Source: Tistrella mobilis (GTDB lineage: Bacteria; Pseudomonadota; Alphaproteobacteria; Tistrellales; Tistrellaceae). Taken from it: DNA of 64,000 nucleotides. The translations under genes were made by a program, and so were the position numbers. Below are positions 46,331-58,481 of the stretch, one piece after another. The notes under the pieces are model-generated. The model was not told the origin of the DNA and made no database searches. It saw nothing but the letters and a program-made list of their open reading frames with translations. Each line of letters begins with the position of its first letter. Positions within the stretch are counted from its first letter, which is position 1. Location: assembly GCF_041468085.1 (NCBI RefSeq), contig NZ_CP121017.1:2211501-2275500 (forward strand), in the 5' to 3' direction.

Positions 46331-46360
46331 ACCGGCCGGCATAACCCCAGACGGACCAAG

Positions 46361-46396
46361 AGAAAAGGGCGCCCGAGGAAGCGGGCGCCCTTTCTC
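46361..46396. terminator. Bidirectional terminator between the MarR gene and speE
   Basis: AAAGGGCGCCCG (46364-46375), loop AGGAAG, CGGGCGCCCTTT (46382-46393), between two convergent stops with A- and T-rich feet. Confidence 0.85.
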
Positions 46397-46422
46397 GTTC
46401 CGGCGGATGGAAGGCCCGAGGT

Positions 46423-47301
46423 TCAGAGACCGTCGAGCACCGGCGCCAGATAACCCGACAGCGTCATGAGCGACACATGCACGCCCCGATTGTAGTAGCG
46501 GGTCGGGAAGGGTCGGGTCTCGATATCATCCCACCGCACGCCGTCATTGAGCTGCCGGCCCTTGCGGGCGATCGAGGAGGACCAGGTGCCGCCGCCATAG
46601 ATGACGGTGGGATAGGTCATGGGATGGCTGTCGACGAAACCCGCGCCGCGCAGGCAGCGATGGATCTCCTTCAGGCGGCCTTGATGGAAGAGCGGCGATT
46701 CGCTCTGCACGACCACCATGCCACCATCGGTCAGGATGCGGTGGCAGTCGGCATAGAAGGCGGCACCGAACAGCCCCTCCGCCGGACCGACCGGGTCGGT
46801 GCTGTCGACGATGATCACATCATAGCTGCCCGGCGCGGCATTGCGCACCCAGGCGACGCCATCCTCGAAACGGATCGAGGCGCGCGGGTCGTTGTTGGAT
46901 GCGGTGAGTTCGGGGAAGAACTTCTCCGACACCCGGACCACGCGCTCGTCGATTTCGACCATGTCGACATGGTCGATCGCGGGATGACGCAGTACCTCGC
47001 GCAGCACACCGCAATCGCCGCCGCCGATGATCAGCACCCGCCGGGGCCGTTCATGAATGAACAGCGCCGGATGGGCCATGACCTCGTGGTAGAAGAACTC
47101 GTCCTTGTCGGACACGTTCACGAACCCGTCGAGCACCATGGCCGTGCCGAAACCTGTGGTGCGGAACACTTCCAGGCGCTGGAACGGAGTCCGCTCGGCG
47201 TGGAGAACTTCAGCGACCTGCAGGCTGTACTGGAAGCCGGTTCCGGCCATGCGTTCGGTGAACCACAGCTCGCTGTCTGCAGCTGCGATGATCTTTTCCA
47301 T
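46423..47301 (-). CDS. speE: Polyamine aminopropyltransferase (spermidine synthase)
   Basis: A 292-residue SAM-fold protein. VLIIGGGDCGVLREVLRHP is the dcSAM-binding loop; MVEIDERVVRVSEKFFPEL, VIIVDSTDPVGPAEGLF and SGYLAP complete the family. The N-terminal beta-hairpin region ends TGFGTAMVLDGFVNVSDKDE, the polyamine gate-keeping segment. It transfers aminopropyl from decarboxylated SAM to putrescine. It lies 48 bp after speD on the same strand. Confidence 0.94.
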   Translation of the reverse strand: MEKIIAAADSELWFTERMAGTGFQYSLQVAEVLHAERTPFQRLEVFRTTGFGTAMVLDGFVNVSDKDEFFYHEVMAHPALFIHERPRRVLIIGGGDCGVLREVLRHPAIDHVDMVEIDERVVRVSEKFFPELTASNNDPRASIRFEDGVAWVRNAAPGSYDVIIVDSTDPVGPAEGLFGAAFYADCHRILTDGGMVVVQSESPLFHQGRLKEIHRCLRGAGFVDSHPMTYPTVIYGGGTWSSSIARKGRQLNDGVRWDDIETRPFPTRYYNRGVHVSLMTLSGYLAPVLDGL

Positions 47302-47349
47302 CTTGTCCGATACCTGAGCTGGAACGTCGGAAAGGGTCGGCGACCGGGG

Positions 47350-47751
47350 TCAGCCGTTCACGACCTTCTTGGGGGCTTCGGCAGGCACGCGGCCGGCGAG
47401 CATCGCCTGATGGCCGCGCTCCAGCGACATGGTCGAGAAGGTCCCCGACTTCAGCGCTTCGCGCAGATAGTGGAAGGCCTGTTCGGTATGCAGGCTGTCG
47501 CCGCAGGTGAACAGGTCTACCGCCGCATAACCGTATTCGGGCCAGGTATGGATGGCCAGATGGCTTTCGGCGATGATGATCGCGCCGCTGACGCCCAGCG
47601 GCGAGAAATGATGGAAGGTATGGGTGACGATGGTCGCCTTGGCGCGCTTGGCGGCTTCGAGCATCGCATCGGTCACGTAGTCGACATTCGCCAGAAGATC
47701 GCCGTCGCAGTCGTAGAATTCAGCGATGATCTGATGTCCGAGAGCCTTCAC
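47350..47751 (-). CDS. speD: S-adenosylmethionine decarboxylase proenzyme
   Basis: A 133-residue protein of the small SpeH class. The self-cleavage site is Glu62-Ser63 in IIIAESHLAIHTWPEYGYAA, where Ser63 becomes the pyruvoyl group; VDLFTCGDS follows with the catalytic Cys. It makes the aminopropyl donor for SpeE. It is the first gene of the speD-speE operon, with a promoter about 170 bases upstream. Confidence 0.95.
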   Translation of the reverse strand: MKALGHQIIAEFYDCDGDLLANVDYVTDAMLEAAKRAKATIVTHTFHHFSPLGVSGAIIIAESHLAIHTWPEYGYAAVDLFTCGDSLHTEQAFHYLREALKSGTFSTMSLERGHQAMLAGRVPAEAPKKVVNG

Positions 47752-47923
47752 GGCACACCCCCCTTTTCAGAGAAGGTGGCGATCCACCCCAGGTCTCACG
47801 CCACAGTTCGTTACACACCCAAGAGGACGAAAGCCGGGCCGCCCGATTTTCTTGCAATCGGAACACGGTCCGGCCATCGGAACGGGTCACCAGCATTGCC
47901 TCGTGCCCGGATAAAGTGGCTGG

Positions 47924-47952
47924 AACCTAGGGATGGGGGGAGGGGGTGTCAA
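47924..47952 (-). promoter_or_regulatory. Candidate promoter of speD-speE
   Basis: On the minus strand TTGACA (47947-47952), 17 bases, TAGGTT (47924-47929). The leader of about 165 bases carries a small hairpin GGTGG-CGAT-CCACC (47775-47788) close to the speD start. The rest of the 47752-48108 gap holds nothing else recognisable. Confidence 0.5.
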
Positions 47953-48108
47953 CCGAATTTCATGTGACGATCATTCCTGATTGTCGCAGCCATGACGGAC
48001 GTGAACCGGAGCGCGAGGTTATGCTGCAGAGCAGGGGCCCGCATTGCGGCGGTGACGGGCCTGGGCATGCAGAGATCAACGCCGCGGCAGGAGGAGACAA
48101 TCGGTCCA

Positions 48109-49002
48109 ATGTCCACAAGCTTTTACGATGATAACTTCACGCGTCGGCGCATCACCGTTGACGACGGTACCGGCATTCATCTGGTCGAGGGCGGCGAGGG
48201 GCCACCTCTGCTGTTGTTGCATGGCTACCCTGAGAGCCACGTCATGTGGCACAAAGTGGCGCCGGTGCTGGCGGGGCACTTCCGGCTGGTCATTCCGGAT
48301 CTGCGCGGCTATGGCGACAGCGACAAACCGGCCGGCGATCCTGCCCACGCGACCTATTCCAAGCGCCGCATGGCTGCCGATATGGCACAGGTGATGACGG
48401 CACTCGGCCATGACCGGTTTTCGGTCGCCGGCCATGATCGCGGGGCCCGGGTGACCCACCGGCTGCTGCGGGATCACGAGCCGCGGATCGTGAAGGCGTC
48501 GGTCATGGATGTCGTGCCCACGCTCGACGTCTACGAGGCGACCGACATCACCGTGGCCACCAGCTATTTCCACTGGTTTTTCTTCATTCAGGAGGGCGGG
48601 CTGCCCGAGCGGTTGATTGCAGGCGATCCCGGCTTCCTGCTCGACTGGGCCTGCGACCGGCTGTGCGTCGACCCGGCGGCGATCGGCCCCAGGGAACGCG
48701 AAGAATATAAGCGCTGGTTCGTCCTGCCCGAAGCCATTCATGCAACCTGTGAAGACTATCGGGCCGGCGCTACGATCGATCTGGACCATGACCGGGCGGA
48801 TCTGCACCGCAGGCTGCGGGTCCCCCTGCTGGTGCTGTGGGGCGCCCATCGTCTGGTCGGCAAACGCTTCGATCCGCTGGCGATCTGGCGCAATCATGCA
48901 GAGACGGTGGAAGGTGCGGCACTCGACTGTGGCCATTTCCTGCCGGAAGAAGCGCCGGATGATGTCGCCCGTCGGATGATCGCCTTCTTCAGCGCCGGTT
49001 GA
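48109..49002 (+). CDS. Fluoroacetate dehalogenase-type alpha/beta hydrolase
   Basis: A 297-residue protein from ATG 48109, with GGAGGAGAC upstream. The nucleophile Asp110 is in AGHDRGARVTHRLL, with Arg111 and Arg114 positioned to bind a carboxylate. SYFHWFFFIQ supplies His155 and Trp156, Tyr217 follows in CEDYRAG, and the base His276 is in DCGHFLPEEAPD. These match the halide and carboxylate pocket of Rhodopseudomonas fluoroacetate dehalogenase almost position for position. It would hydrolyse haloacetates; other small haloacids are possible. Confidence 0.88.
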   Translation: MSTSFYDDNFTRRRITVDDGTGIHLVEGGEGPPLLLLHGYPESHVMWHKVAPVLAGHFRLVIPDLRGYGDSDKPAGDPAHATYSKRRMAADMAQVMTALGHDRFSVAGHDRGARVTHRLLRDHEPRIVKASVMDVVPTLDVYEATDITVATSYFHWFFFIQEGGLPERLIAGDPGFLLDWACDRLCVDPAAIGPREREEYKRWFVLPEAIHATCEDYRAGATIDLDHDRADLHRRLRVPLLVLWGAHRLVGKRFDPLAIWRNHAETVEGAALDCGHFLPEEAPDDVARRMIAFFSAG

Positions 49003-49139
49003 CTGCGGCCTTCGCCACATAAAAGGTCTGCTGACACCATGTGTCCCAAGCTTGTCCCTTGAGCCCTGCCGCGGGCGATGCCCATGATGAGGCATTCGCC
49101 CGTGCAAGACATGCAGGGCATCAGGGGACCGGCCAGACC

Positions 49140-49886
49140 ATGAGCAGACGCGACCGACACGCCGACAGCGATACAGCCGAGCGACCGCATGGCGGCGGGC
49201 GGCTCAGGCGCTATTTCCTGGCCGGAATCGTGGTAACGGCGCCGATCGCCATCACCCTTTATGTCGCCTGGTGGTTCATCGCCTTCGTCGACGATCTCGT
49301 GCTGCGTTTCGTGCCGCCGGCCTACCACCCGGACCAGTATCTGCCATTCAGCATTCCGGGTGCGGGGCTGATCGTGGTGGTCATCGGCATCACCCTGATC
49401 GGCGCCTTTGCCGCCGGCCTCGTCGGCCGGGAACTGGTCCGGCTGGGGGAGGGCATCGTTGCCCGCATGCCGGTTCTGCGCAGCATATATGCGGCCTTGA
49501 AGCAGATCTTCGAGACGGTGCTGACCCAGGGGTCCCAGTCCTTCCGCGAGGTGGTGCTGATCGAATATCCCCGGCGCGGGCTCTGGTCGCTGGCCTTCAT
49601 CACCGGCACGACGGGGGGAGAGATTCAGCGGTTGACCAAGGCGCGGATGGTCAATGTCTTCGTGCCCACCACGCCCAATCCGACCTCGGGTTTTCTGCTG
49701 TTCGTACCCGAGACCGAAATCGTCCGGCTGGCGATGACGGTAGAGGAGGGGGTGAAGCTGGTCATTTCCGGCGGCCTCATCACCCCGCCGGATGCCGCAG
49801 ACCCCGAAGCGAGGGCGGCAGGTGCCCCTCGCGCCGTCGACCGGCGCGAGGGGCTTGATAAACCCGATCGGAATGCGCATGTTTAA
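49140..49886 (+). CDS. DUF502 family membrane protein
   Basis: A 248-residue protein from ATG 49140. A charged N terminus is followed by two membrane helices, YFLAGIVVTAPIAITLYVAW and GLIVVVIGITLIGAFAAGLV, then a cytoplasmic domain with MPVLRSIYAALKQIFETVL and NVFVPTTPNPTSGFLLFVP, the DUF502 hallmarks. The function of the family in bacteria is not established; a plant relative acts in membrane transport. The C-terminal tail is charged. Confidence 0.88.
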   Translation: MSRRDRHADSDTAERPHGGGRLRRYFLAGIVVTAPIAITLYVAWWFIAFVDDLVLRFVPPAYHPDQYLPFSIPGAGLIVVVIGITLIGAFAAGLVGRELVRLGEGIVARMPVLRSIYAALKQIFETVLTQGSQSFREVVLIEYPRRGLWSLAFITGTTGGEIQRLTKARMVNVFVPTTPNPTSGFLLFVPETEIVRLAMTVEEGVKLVISGGLITPPDAADPEARAAGAPRAVDRREGLDKPDRNAHV

Positions 49887-50167
49887 CCGATCATGATGCA
49901 TTTCGGCGTTCATCATCGGTCCGCCTGCCTGTTGCGCGGCGGCAATCTCGTCACGGGCTGACCGCCCGGACCGTTCGCGTCCGTTGAACCGGCGCCCGGT
50001 CCGGGTGCCTGCGCCGTCGCGGCGCCGTGGCCGTGTCCTCATTCCGGACCTGGGGCCACATCGACAATCCGGAACCGTCGATCCGCCCTGGCAACCGAGG
50101 CCGAAACCTCGGGGCAACGGGTGCAATCGGCCCGTTCTACTGCCTTTGCGACGAGAGTGCCGCCGAG

Positions 50168-50686
50168 ATGTCCGCCCGCCATGATCTGCCGCGGGGGCCC
50201 GAAACCCGGGCCACCGTGATCTGTTTTGTCTGTCAGCGCGCCCTTCACGCCGCCGATTTCCACCGCGACGGCTGTCCGGTCTGCGGAGCGGGGCGCCATC
50301 TGCCGCCCATCCGGCTGCTGCCGGCCGATGCGCGCCGGCTGGCGGCCCTTGCCGGGCGGCTGGCAACGCAGAATCCGCCGCTCGTAGCGGCGCTGACCCG
50401 CGAACTGGCCCGTGCCGTGATCGTACGCGACGCACATGGTGCCTGGGGCACTGCGCGGATCGGCGCGGAACTCCGCTTCCGTCTCGACGGGAGCGCAGAG
50501 CCGGTCCGTCGACGTCTTCATCTGCCCGAGACGGCCGGGCAGGCCGCCCAGGGCTTCGACCTTTCCCTCGCCACCCCCCTCGGCATCGCGCTGGTGGGGC
50601 TGGCTGCGGGTGCCGTCATGCCCTTCACCGACCTCTGCGGCACCCGACGCCTCGTCCGGCTGGACGCGGTGCGCGATGTCGCCTGA
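50168..50686 (+). CDS. Zinc-ribbon protein with a GreA/Rnk-like C-terminal domain
   Basis: A 172-residue protein from ATG 50168. The N terminus has CFVC-N13-CPVC (Cys19, 22, 36, 39), a zinc ribbon. The remainder, from about 55, resembles the GreA/GreB C-terminal (Rnk) domain, with FDLSLATPLGIALVGLAAGA near the end. It lacks a coiled-coil Gre finger. I infer an RNA-polymerase secondary-channel or nucleotide-metabolism regulator. It is followed within 45 bp by a second Rnk-like gene with which it is probably co-transcribed. Confidence 0.75.
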   Translation: MSARHDLPRGPETRATVICFVCQRALHAADFHRDGCPVCGAGRHLPPIRLLPADARRLAALAGRLATQNPPLVAALTRELARAVIVRDAHGAWGTARIGAELRFRLDGSAEPVRRRLHLPETAGQAAQGFDLSLATPLGIALVGLAAGAVMPFTDLCGTRRLVRLDAVRDVA

Positions 50687-50731
50687 ACCACCCGAAAACC
50701 TGAACCATCTCAAGACACTGGACATGGAATC

Positions 50732-51148
50732 ATGATCAAGAACGAAAGCCTTCAGCACGCCCCGGCCATTCCCGCTCAGCCACCGCCGGTGATCCTGGGC
50801 GAGAGCGATTTCGACCGGTTGAGCGCGCTGGCCGATATGGCCGCTGTGGAACCCGGCAGCGCCGTCGCCTTCCTTGCCGCTGAACTCGACCGCGCGACCA
50901 TCGTGGCCGACCACGAGCTGCCGGGCGACGTGGTCGCCATGCATCGCCGCCTCGCCTATCGCGCCGATGACGGCGCGGAGCATCAGGCCGTGCTGGTCTT
51001 TCCCCGTCAGGCGGATATCGCCGCCAACCGCGTGTCGATCCTGACCCCCGTTGGGGCGGCGCTGATCGGCCTCAGGGCCGGGGCCTCCATGGCCTGGCGC
51101 GACCGCATGGGCCGGGAACGTCATCTGACCGTAACGGCGGTCGGTTGA
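50732..51148 (+). CDS. Rnk-like GreA/GreB-family protein
   Basis: A 138-residue protein. PPPVILGESDFDRLSALADM is the typical short Rnk N-terminal helix pair, and residues about 85-138 form the GreA C-terminal domain with NRVSILTPVGAALIGLRAGA and a terminal beta strand. Rnk binds the RNA polymerase secondary channel and affects nucleoside diphosphate kinase levels in enterics. Its stop is immediately followed by that of recG on the other strand (TGATCA). Confidence 0.88.
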   Translation: MIKNESLQHAPAIPAQPPPVILGESDFDRLSALADMAAVEPGSAVAFLAAELDRATIVADHELPGDVVAMHRRLAYRADDGAEHQAVLVFPRQADIAANRVSILTPVGAALIGLRAGASMAWRDRMGRERHLTVTAVG

Positions 51149-53248
51149 TCAGCCCGACCGCAGATAGCGCACGGCCTGGTCGCGCTCGAACAGATAGAGC
51201 AGGGTTCTGAGCGCCTGCCCCCGGGGCCCGTCGAGTTCCGGTGTGCGCTCGATCTCCAGCCGGGCCTGCGCCTGGGCAATTTCGATCAGATCGGCATGCA
51301 GATCGAGATCGGCGAACCGCATTTCCGGTTCGCCGCTCTGTTTCGTGCCCAGCGCATCACCGGCGCCGCGGAGCTTCAGATCCTCCTCGGCAATCACGAA
51401 GCCATCTTCCGTCGCCCGCATCACCTCAAGGCGCTTGCGGGCGATTTCTCCCAGAGGGGCGGCATAGAGCAGCAGGCAACTCGCCTGGTCGTCACCCCGG
51501 CCGACCCGGCCGCGCAGCTGGTGCAGCTGGGCCAGACCGAAGCGTTCGGCATGCTCGATGATGATCACCGTCGCATCCGGCACATCGACACCGACTTCGA
51601 TCACCGTGGTTGCGACCAGGACATCGGTACGATCATCGGCTTCGGTGGCGCGGAAGCGGGCAATGGCGGCGTCTTTGTCGGCGCCCTTCATCTTGCCATG
51701 GATAAGGCCGACCCGCGGCCCCAGCTGATCCACCAGATCCTCGGCGCGGGCGCTGGCTGCCGACAGATCGGCCTTTTCCGAGACGTCGACCAGCGGGCAC
51801 ACCCAATAGACCTTGTGACCCTCGTCGATGGTGCGGCGCACGGCATCGATCACCTGATCCATCCGGTCCATCGGCAGCACCCTGGTCTGGATCGGTTTGC
51901 GGCCCGCCGGCTTCTGCCGGATCCGCGAGACATCCATGTCGCCATAGGTCGTGAGTGCCAGGGTGCGCGGGATCGGGGTCGCGGTCATGACCAGGGTGTC
52001 GACGCCGCGCCCCTTCGACGACAGCTGCAGGCGCTGATGGACGCCGAACCGGTGCTGTTCGTCGATGACGGCGAGGCCCAGATCCCGGAAGGCGACACCG
52101 TCCTGGAACAGGGCATGGGTGCCGACCAGGATGTCGATCTCGCCCGCCTCCAGCGCCGCCAGCACCTCACGCCGGGCCTTGGCCCGTTCGCGGCCGGTCA
52201 GAAGGCCGAAGCGCAGCCCGGCAGGCGCCCCCAGCTTGACCAGCGTCTCCATATGCTGGCGGGCAAGTACGTCGGTGGGGGCCATCAGCGCCGCCTGTGC
52301 CCCCGCCTCGACCGCGATCGCCATGGCGATCAGCGCCACCACGGTCTTGCCGCTGCCGACATCGCCCTGAAGCAGGCGGAGCATGCGCATCGGCCCCGCC
52401 ATGTCACCGGCAATCTCGGACAGGACCTGGCGCTGGTCCTGGGTCAGGCGGAAGGGCAGGCCGGCTTCGATCGGCCGGGTCAACCGGCCGGTGCCGGCCA
52501 GATGGCGCCCCGCCGCCCGCCGCTGACGATTGCGAACCAGCGCAATGGCGAGTTGATTGGCAAAGAGTTCATCATAGGCAAGGCGCCGCCGGGCAGGATG
52601 CAGCGGCGACAGATCATCCGCGTCGGCGGGGGCATGGGCCGTGGCCAGCGCGCTGCGCCAGTCTGACCAGCCTTCCCGGGCAAGCACGCCGCGATCGATC
52701 CATTCCGGCAGTTCGGGCAGGCGCGAGACTGCAAATTTCGCGGCCTTGCGCAAGAGCTTGGGCGAAAGACCATCGGTCCCGGGATAGATCGCCTCAACCG
52801 TTTCCACCTCGGCCCGCTTTTCCGGCGGAACGATGTGGTCGGGATGAGGCATCTGCACCTCGCCGCCATAGCGCTCCACCTTGCCGCTGACGATGCGAAC
52901 CTCGCCTTCGGGCATGAGCCGTCGCCAGTCCGCCTCGCGGCCGTGAAAGAAAACCAGGGTCACGCCGGTTCCGTCGGGATCGGCACAGCGCACCCGGTGC
53001 GGCTGGCGCGGGCGCTCCGCCGGCTGATGTTCCAGGATGGTGAGCGTGAAGGTCGCGATGCGTCCGGCCGGCGCAATCACGGCGGGTGGGGCATGGCGCC
53101 GATCGACCACCGAAACCGGCAATGTGTTGATCACGTCGATCACCCGGCTGCCGCGTGCGGCGCGTTCGACCAGTTTCAGCACGCGCGGGCCGATGCCGGG
53201 CAGGCTGGTGGCTTCGGCGAAAAGCGGGAAGAGGGCTTCGGGGCGCAT
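51149..53248 (-). CDS. recG: ATP-dependent DNA helicase RecG
   Basis: A 699-residue protein. The N-terminal wedge (OB-fold) domain is followed by the SF2 core: LLQGDVGSGKTVVALIAM (Walker A), AVIDEQHRFGVHQR (DEQH box), VMTATPIPRTLALTTYGD and LVATTVIEVGVDVPDA with QLRGRVGRGDDQA. It remodels stalled forks and Holliday junctions. It is divergent from sdhE with 180 bp between, the typical alphaproteobacterial recG/sdhE-mfd group. Confidence 0.96.
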   Translation of the reverse strand: MRPEALFPLFAEATSLPGIGPRVLKLVERAARGSRVIDVINTLPVSVVDRRHAPPAVIAPAGRIATFTLTILEHQPAERPRQPHRVRCADPDGTGVTLVFFHGREADWRRLMPEGEVRIVSGKVERYGGEVQMPHPDHIVPPEKRAEVETVEAIYPGTDGLSPKLLRKAAKFAVSRLPELPEWIDRGVLAREGWSDWRSALATAHAPADADDLSPLHPARRRLAYDELFANQLAIALVRNRQRRAAGRHLAGTGRLTRPIEAGLPFRLTQDQRQVLSEIAGDMAGPMRMLRLLQGDVGSGKTVVALIAMAIAVEAGAQAALMAPTDVLARQHMETLVKLGAPAGLRFGLLTGRERAKARREVLAALEAGEIDILVGTHALFQDGVAFRDLGLAVIDEQHRFGVHQRLQLSSKGRGVDTLVMTATPIPRTLALTTYGDMDVSRIRQKPAGRKPIQTRVLPMDRMDQVIDAVRRTIDEGHKVYWVCPLVDVSEKADLSAASARAEDLVDQLGPRVGLIHGKMKGADKDAAIARFRATEADDRTDVLVATTVIEVGVDVPDATVIIIEHAERFGLAQLHQLRGRVGRGDDQASCLLLYAAPLGEIARKRLEVMRATEDGFVIAEEDLKLRGAGDALGTKQSGEPEMRFADLDLHADLIEIAQAQARLEIERTPELDGPRGQALRTLLYLFERDQAVRYLRSG

Positions 53249-53428
53249 CTGGTCCGGTCAAAAGGCACGGTCGGGCGGGCTCGGTCGGGCGCCAACGATA
53301 GGGGCCGGGCCGGGCCGTGACAAGCTGCATGGCCGCAATGCCCTGAGACAGCGCCGGGGGGTGACAGCGCAGGGCGCGCGGGCTATATCACGGGACGCAG
53401 ACGACAAGCAGGAAGGGCACCAGCTCCC

Positions 53429-53737
53429 ATGGCCGAAGACCTCGAAATCCGTCGCCGCCGGCTGCGTTATCAGAGCTGGTACCGCGGTTGCAAGGAAACC
53501 GACATCCTGTTCGGCAAGTTTGCCGACGCCTGGATCGACCGTTTCGACGCCGGGCAGCTGGACGCTTTCGAGGCATTGCTCGACGAAAGCGATGTCGATC
53601 TCTACAACTGGTTGAGCGGCCGTGAGCCCCTGCCGGAAGACCTGGCCGCCAATCCGGTCATGCAGATGATGATGCAGTTCGACGTGGCAACCGCGCCCGA
53701 TCGCGGTCTCGCTGAAGGCGGGCTCGGCAGCGTCTGA
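53429..53737 (+). CDS. sdhE: FAD assembly factor SdhE (DUF339)
   Basis: A 102-residue protein. The essential RGxxE motif is present as WYRGCKETDILFGKFAD, followed by FEALLDESDVDLYNWLSG. It promotes covalent FAD attachment to the succinate dehydrogenase flavoprotein. Its genome position between recG and mfd is conserved in alphaproteobacteria. Confidence 0.94.
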   Translation: MAEDLEIRRRRLRYQSWYRGCKETDILFGKFADAWIDRFDAGQLDAFEALLDESDVDLYNWLSGREPLPEDLAANPVMQMMMQFDVATAPDRGLAEGGLGSV

Positions 53738-53860
53738 GATCAGGCGCTCGGGAACAGGCCGCGGCCGGCCTTCACATTTCCGTCAACCTTTCACGCCCCA
53801 GACTGTTTCGATGAACGACGTCGCCGCCCCGGTCCGGTCCTTCGGGGACGGAGGACGCGC

Positions 53861-57424
<3,564 letters not shown>

Positions 57425-57538
57425 ATCCTGCCGGGGCAGGTCGCGCTCCTGTCACGTTCGAACCTCAAAACGGTCACACGCCACAGGTTACACCCGGCGG
57501 CCATCCTTCCCATATGTGCGGTGCCCTGAATTTTATTG

Positions 57539-57561
57539 CCTGCAGGCGGGACGCCTGCAGG
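57539..57561. repeat. Inverted repeat upstream of the DUF883-like gene
   Basis: CCTGCAGGCG-GGA-CGCCTGCAGG, a perfect 10-bp stem, 35 bases upstream of ATG 57596. It could be an operator or a leader hairpin. Confidence 0.6.
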
Positions 57562-57595
57562 TGCACCCCCATCGCGACAGGAAAGGACGTCAGCC

Positions 57596-57928
57596 ATGGC
57601 GAATGCCGAAACCGCTGCCGGGAAGGCCGTCGATACCGAGATGGAAACCCTGAAGGCCGATCTGGCAGCCCTGAAGGCCGATCTTGCGAAGGTAACCCGA
57701 CAGGCGGGACGCACTGCCGGTATCGGCGCCGAAGAGCTGGGCGACAAGGCCAATGAAGAGATCAGCCGCCTGAAGACCGAGGTCGATCGCCTGATGCAGC
57801 TGGCAAGCGAGCGCGGCCGCGGTGCCGTTGCCGCTGCGGAGCACAAGATCGAGGAACGGCCGCTGACCAGCGTTCTGGTGGCCTTCGGTGTGGGGCTGGT
57901 GATCGGTAAGCTGATCGATCGCCGGTGA
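57596..57928 (+). CDS. DUF883/ElaB-like membrane-anchored protein
   Basis: A 110-residue protein from ATG 57596, with GAAAGGA upstream. A long amphipathic coiled-coil region (METLKADLAALKADLAKV to RLMQLASERGRGA) ends in a single C-terminal membrane helix (SVLVAFGVGLVIGKLIDRR). This is the ElaB/YqjD layout; the E. coli proteins tether ribosomes to the inner membrane in stationary phase. The role here is inferred. It is followed by another small membrane protein. Confidence 0.8.
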   Translation: MANAETAAGKAVDTEMETLKADLAALKADLAKVTRQAGRTAGIGAEELGDKANEEISRLKTEVDRLMQLASERGRGAVAAAEHKIEERPLTSVLVAFGVGLVIGKLIDRR

Positions 57929-57992
57929 GCGGGGATCTCCCCGGGATCACCCGATCCGCCCCCTCATCCAACCGACACCGGAGCCTGCAGCC

Positions 57993-58481
57993 ATGCTGAT
58001 GAGACGTATCGAAGCGGCACTGGCACGAGCCGGTGCCGCTGCAGGCCTCTACGGCCTGGCCGGCCTCGTCCTTTTGGGCGCGGCCGGCTTTGGTGTGGCG
58101 GCCTTCTACATCTGGATCGACGGCATCACCTGGCACCCGGCTTCGCCAGCGCTTTGGACGGCACTGCTTCTGACCGTCATCGGCGTGCTGGCGATGGTGG
58201 CGGGGAAAGTCGTTCTGCGGGCGCCGAAGGTACCTGCGCGAGATCATGCATCGTCGTCCGGAGCACCGGCCGCCGGCACACCCGGCGCTGCGGATGTTGC
58301 GGCCATGACCGGCCTCGTTTCGCAGATGATCCGTCGCAATCCGGCTGAAGGCGTCACGATCGCGGCCCTGGCCGGTGTTGCCATCGGCGCGTCACCCGAG
58401 GTTCGCCGGATTCTGGCCGATATGGCCCGCTCCGCACTGGCGCCCAAGCCGCCATCCGATGATCGTCAGAGCAGAACCTGA
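57993..58481 (+). CDS. Small two-helix membrane protein
   Basis: A 162-residue protein, 64 bp after the DUF883-like gene. Two helices (LYGLAGLVLLGAAGFGVAAF and ALWTALLLTVIGVLAMVAGK) precede a soluble tail with MTGLVSQMIRRNPAEGVTIA and a last hydrophobic patch. It resembles DUF1469/YqjE-like partners of YqjD, but I am not certain of the family. Its end overlaps the convergent PleD-like gene by 16 bp. Confidence 0.7.
   Translation: MLMRRIEAALARAGAAAGLYGLAGLVLLGAAGFGVAAFYIWIDGITWHPASPALWTALLLTVIGVLAMVAGKVVLRAPKVPARDHASSSGAPAAGTPGAADVAAMTGLVSQMIRRNPAEGVTIAALAGVAIGASPEVRRILADMARSALAPKPPSDDRQSRT

Noticed and set aside
49887-50167. Small RNA or tRNA in the gap before the zinc-ribbon gene
   Set aside because: No tRNA-like arms or T-loop, and only weak dyads near 49887-49920.
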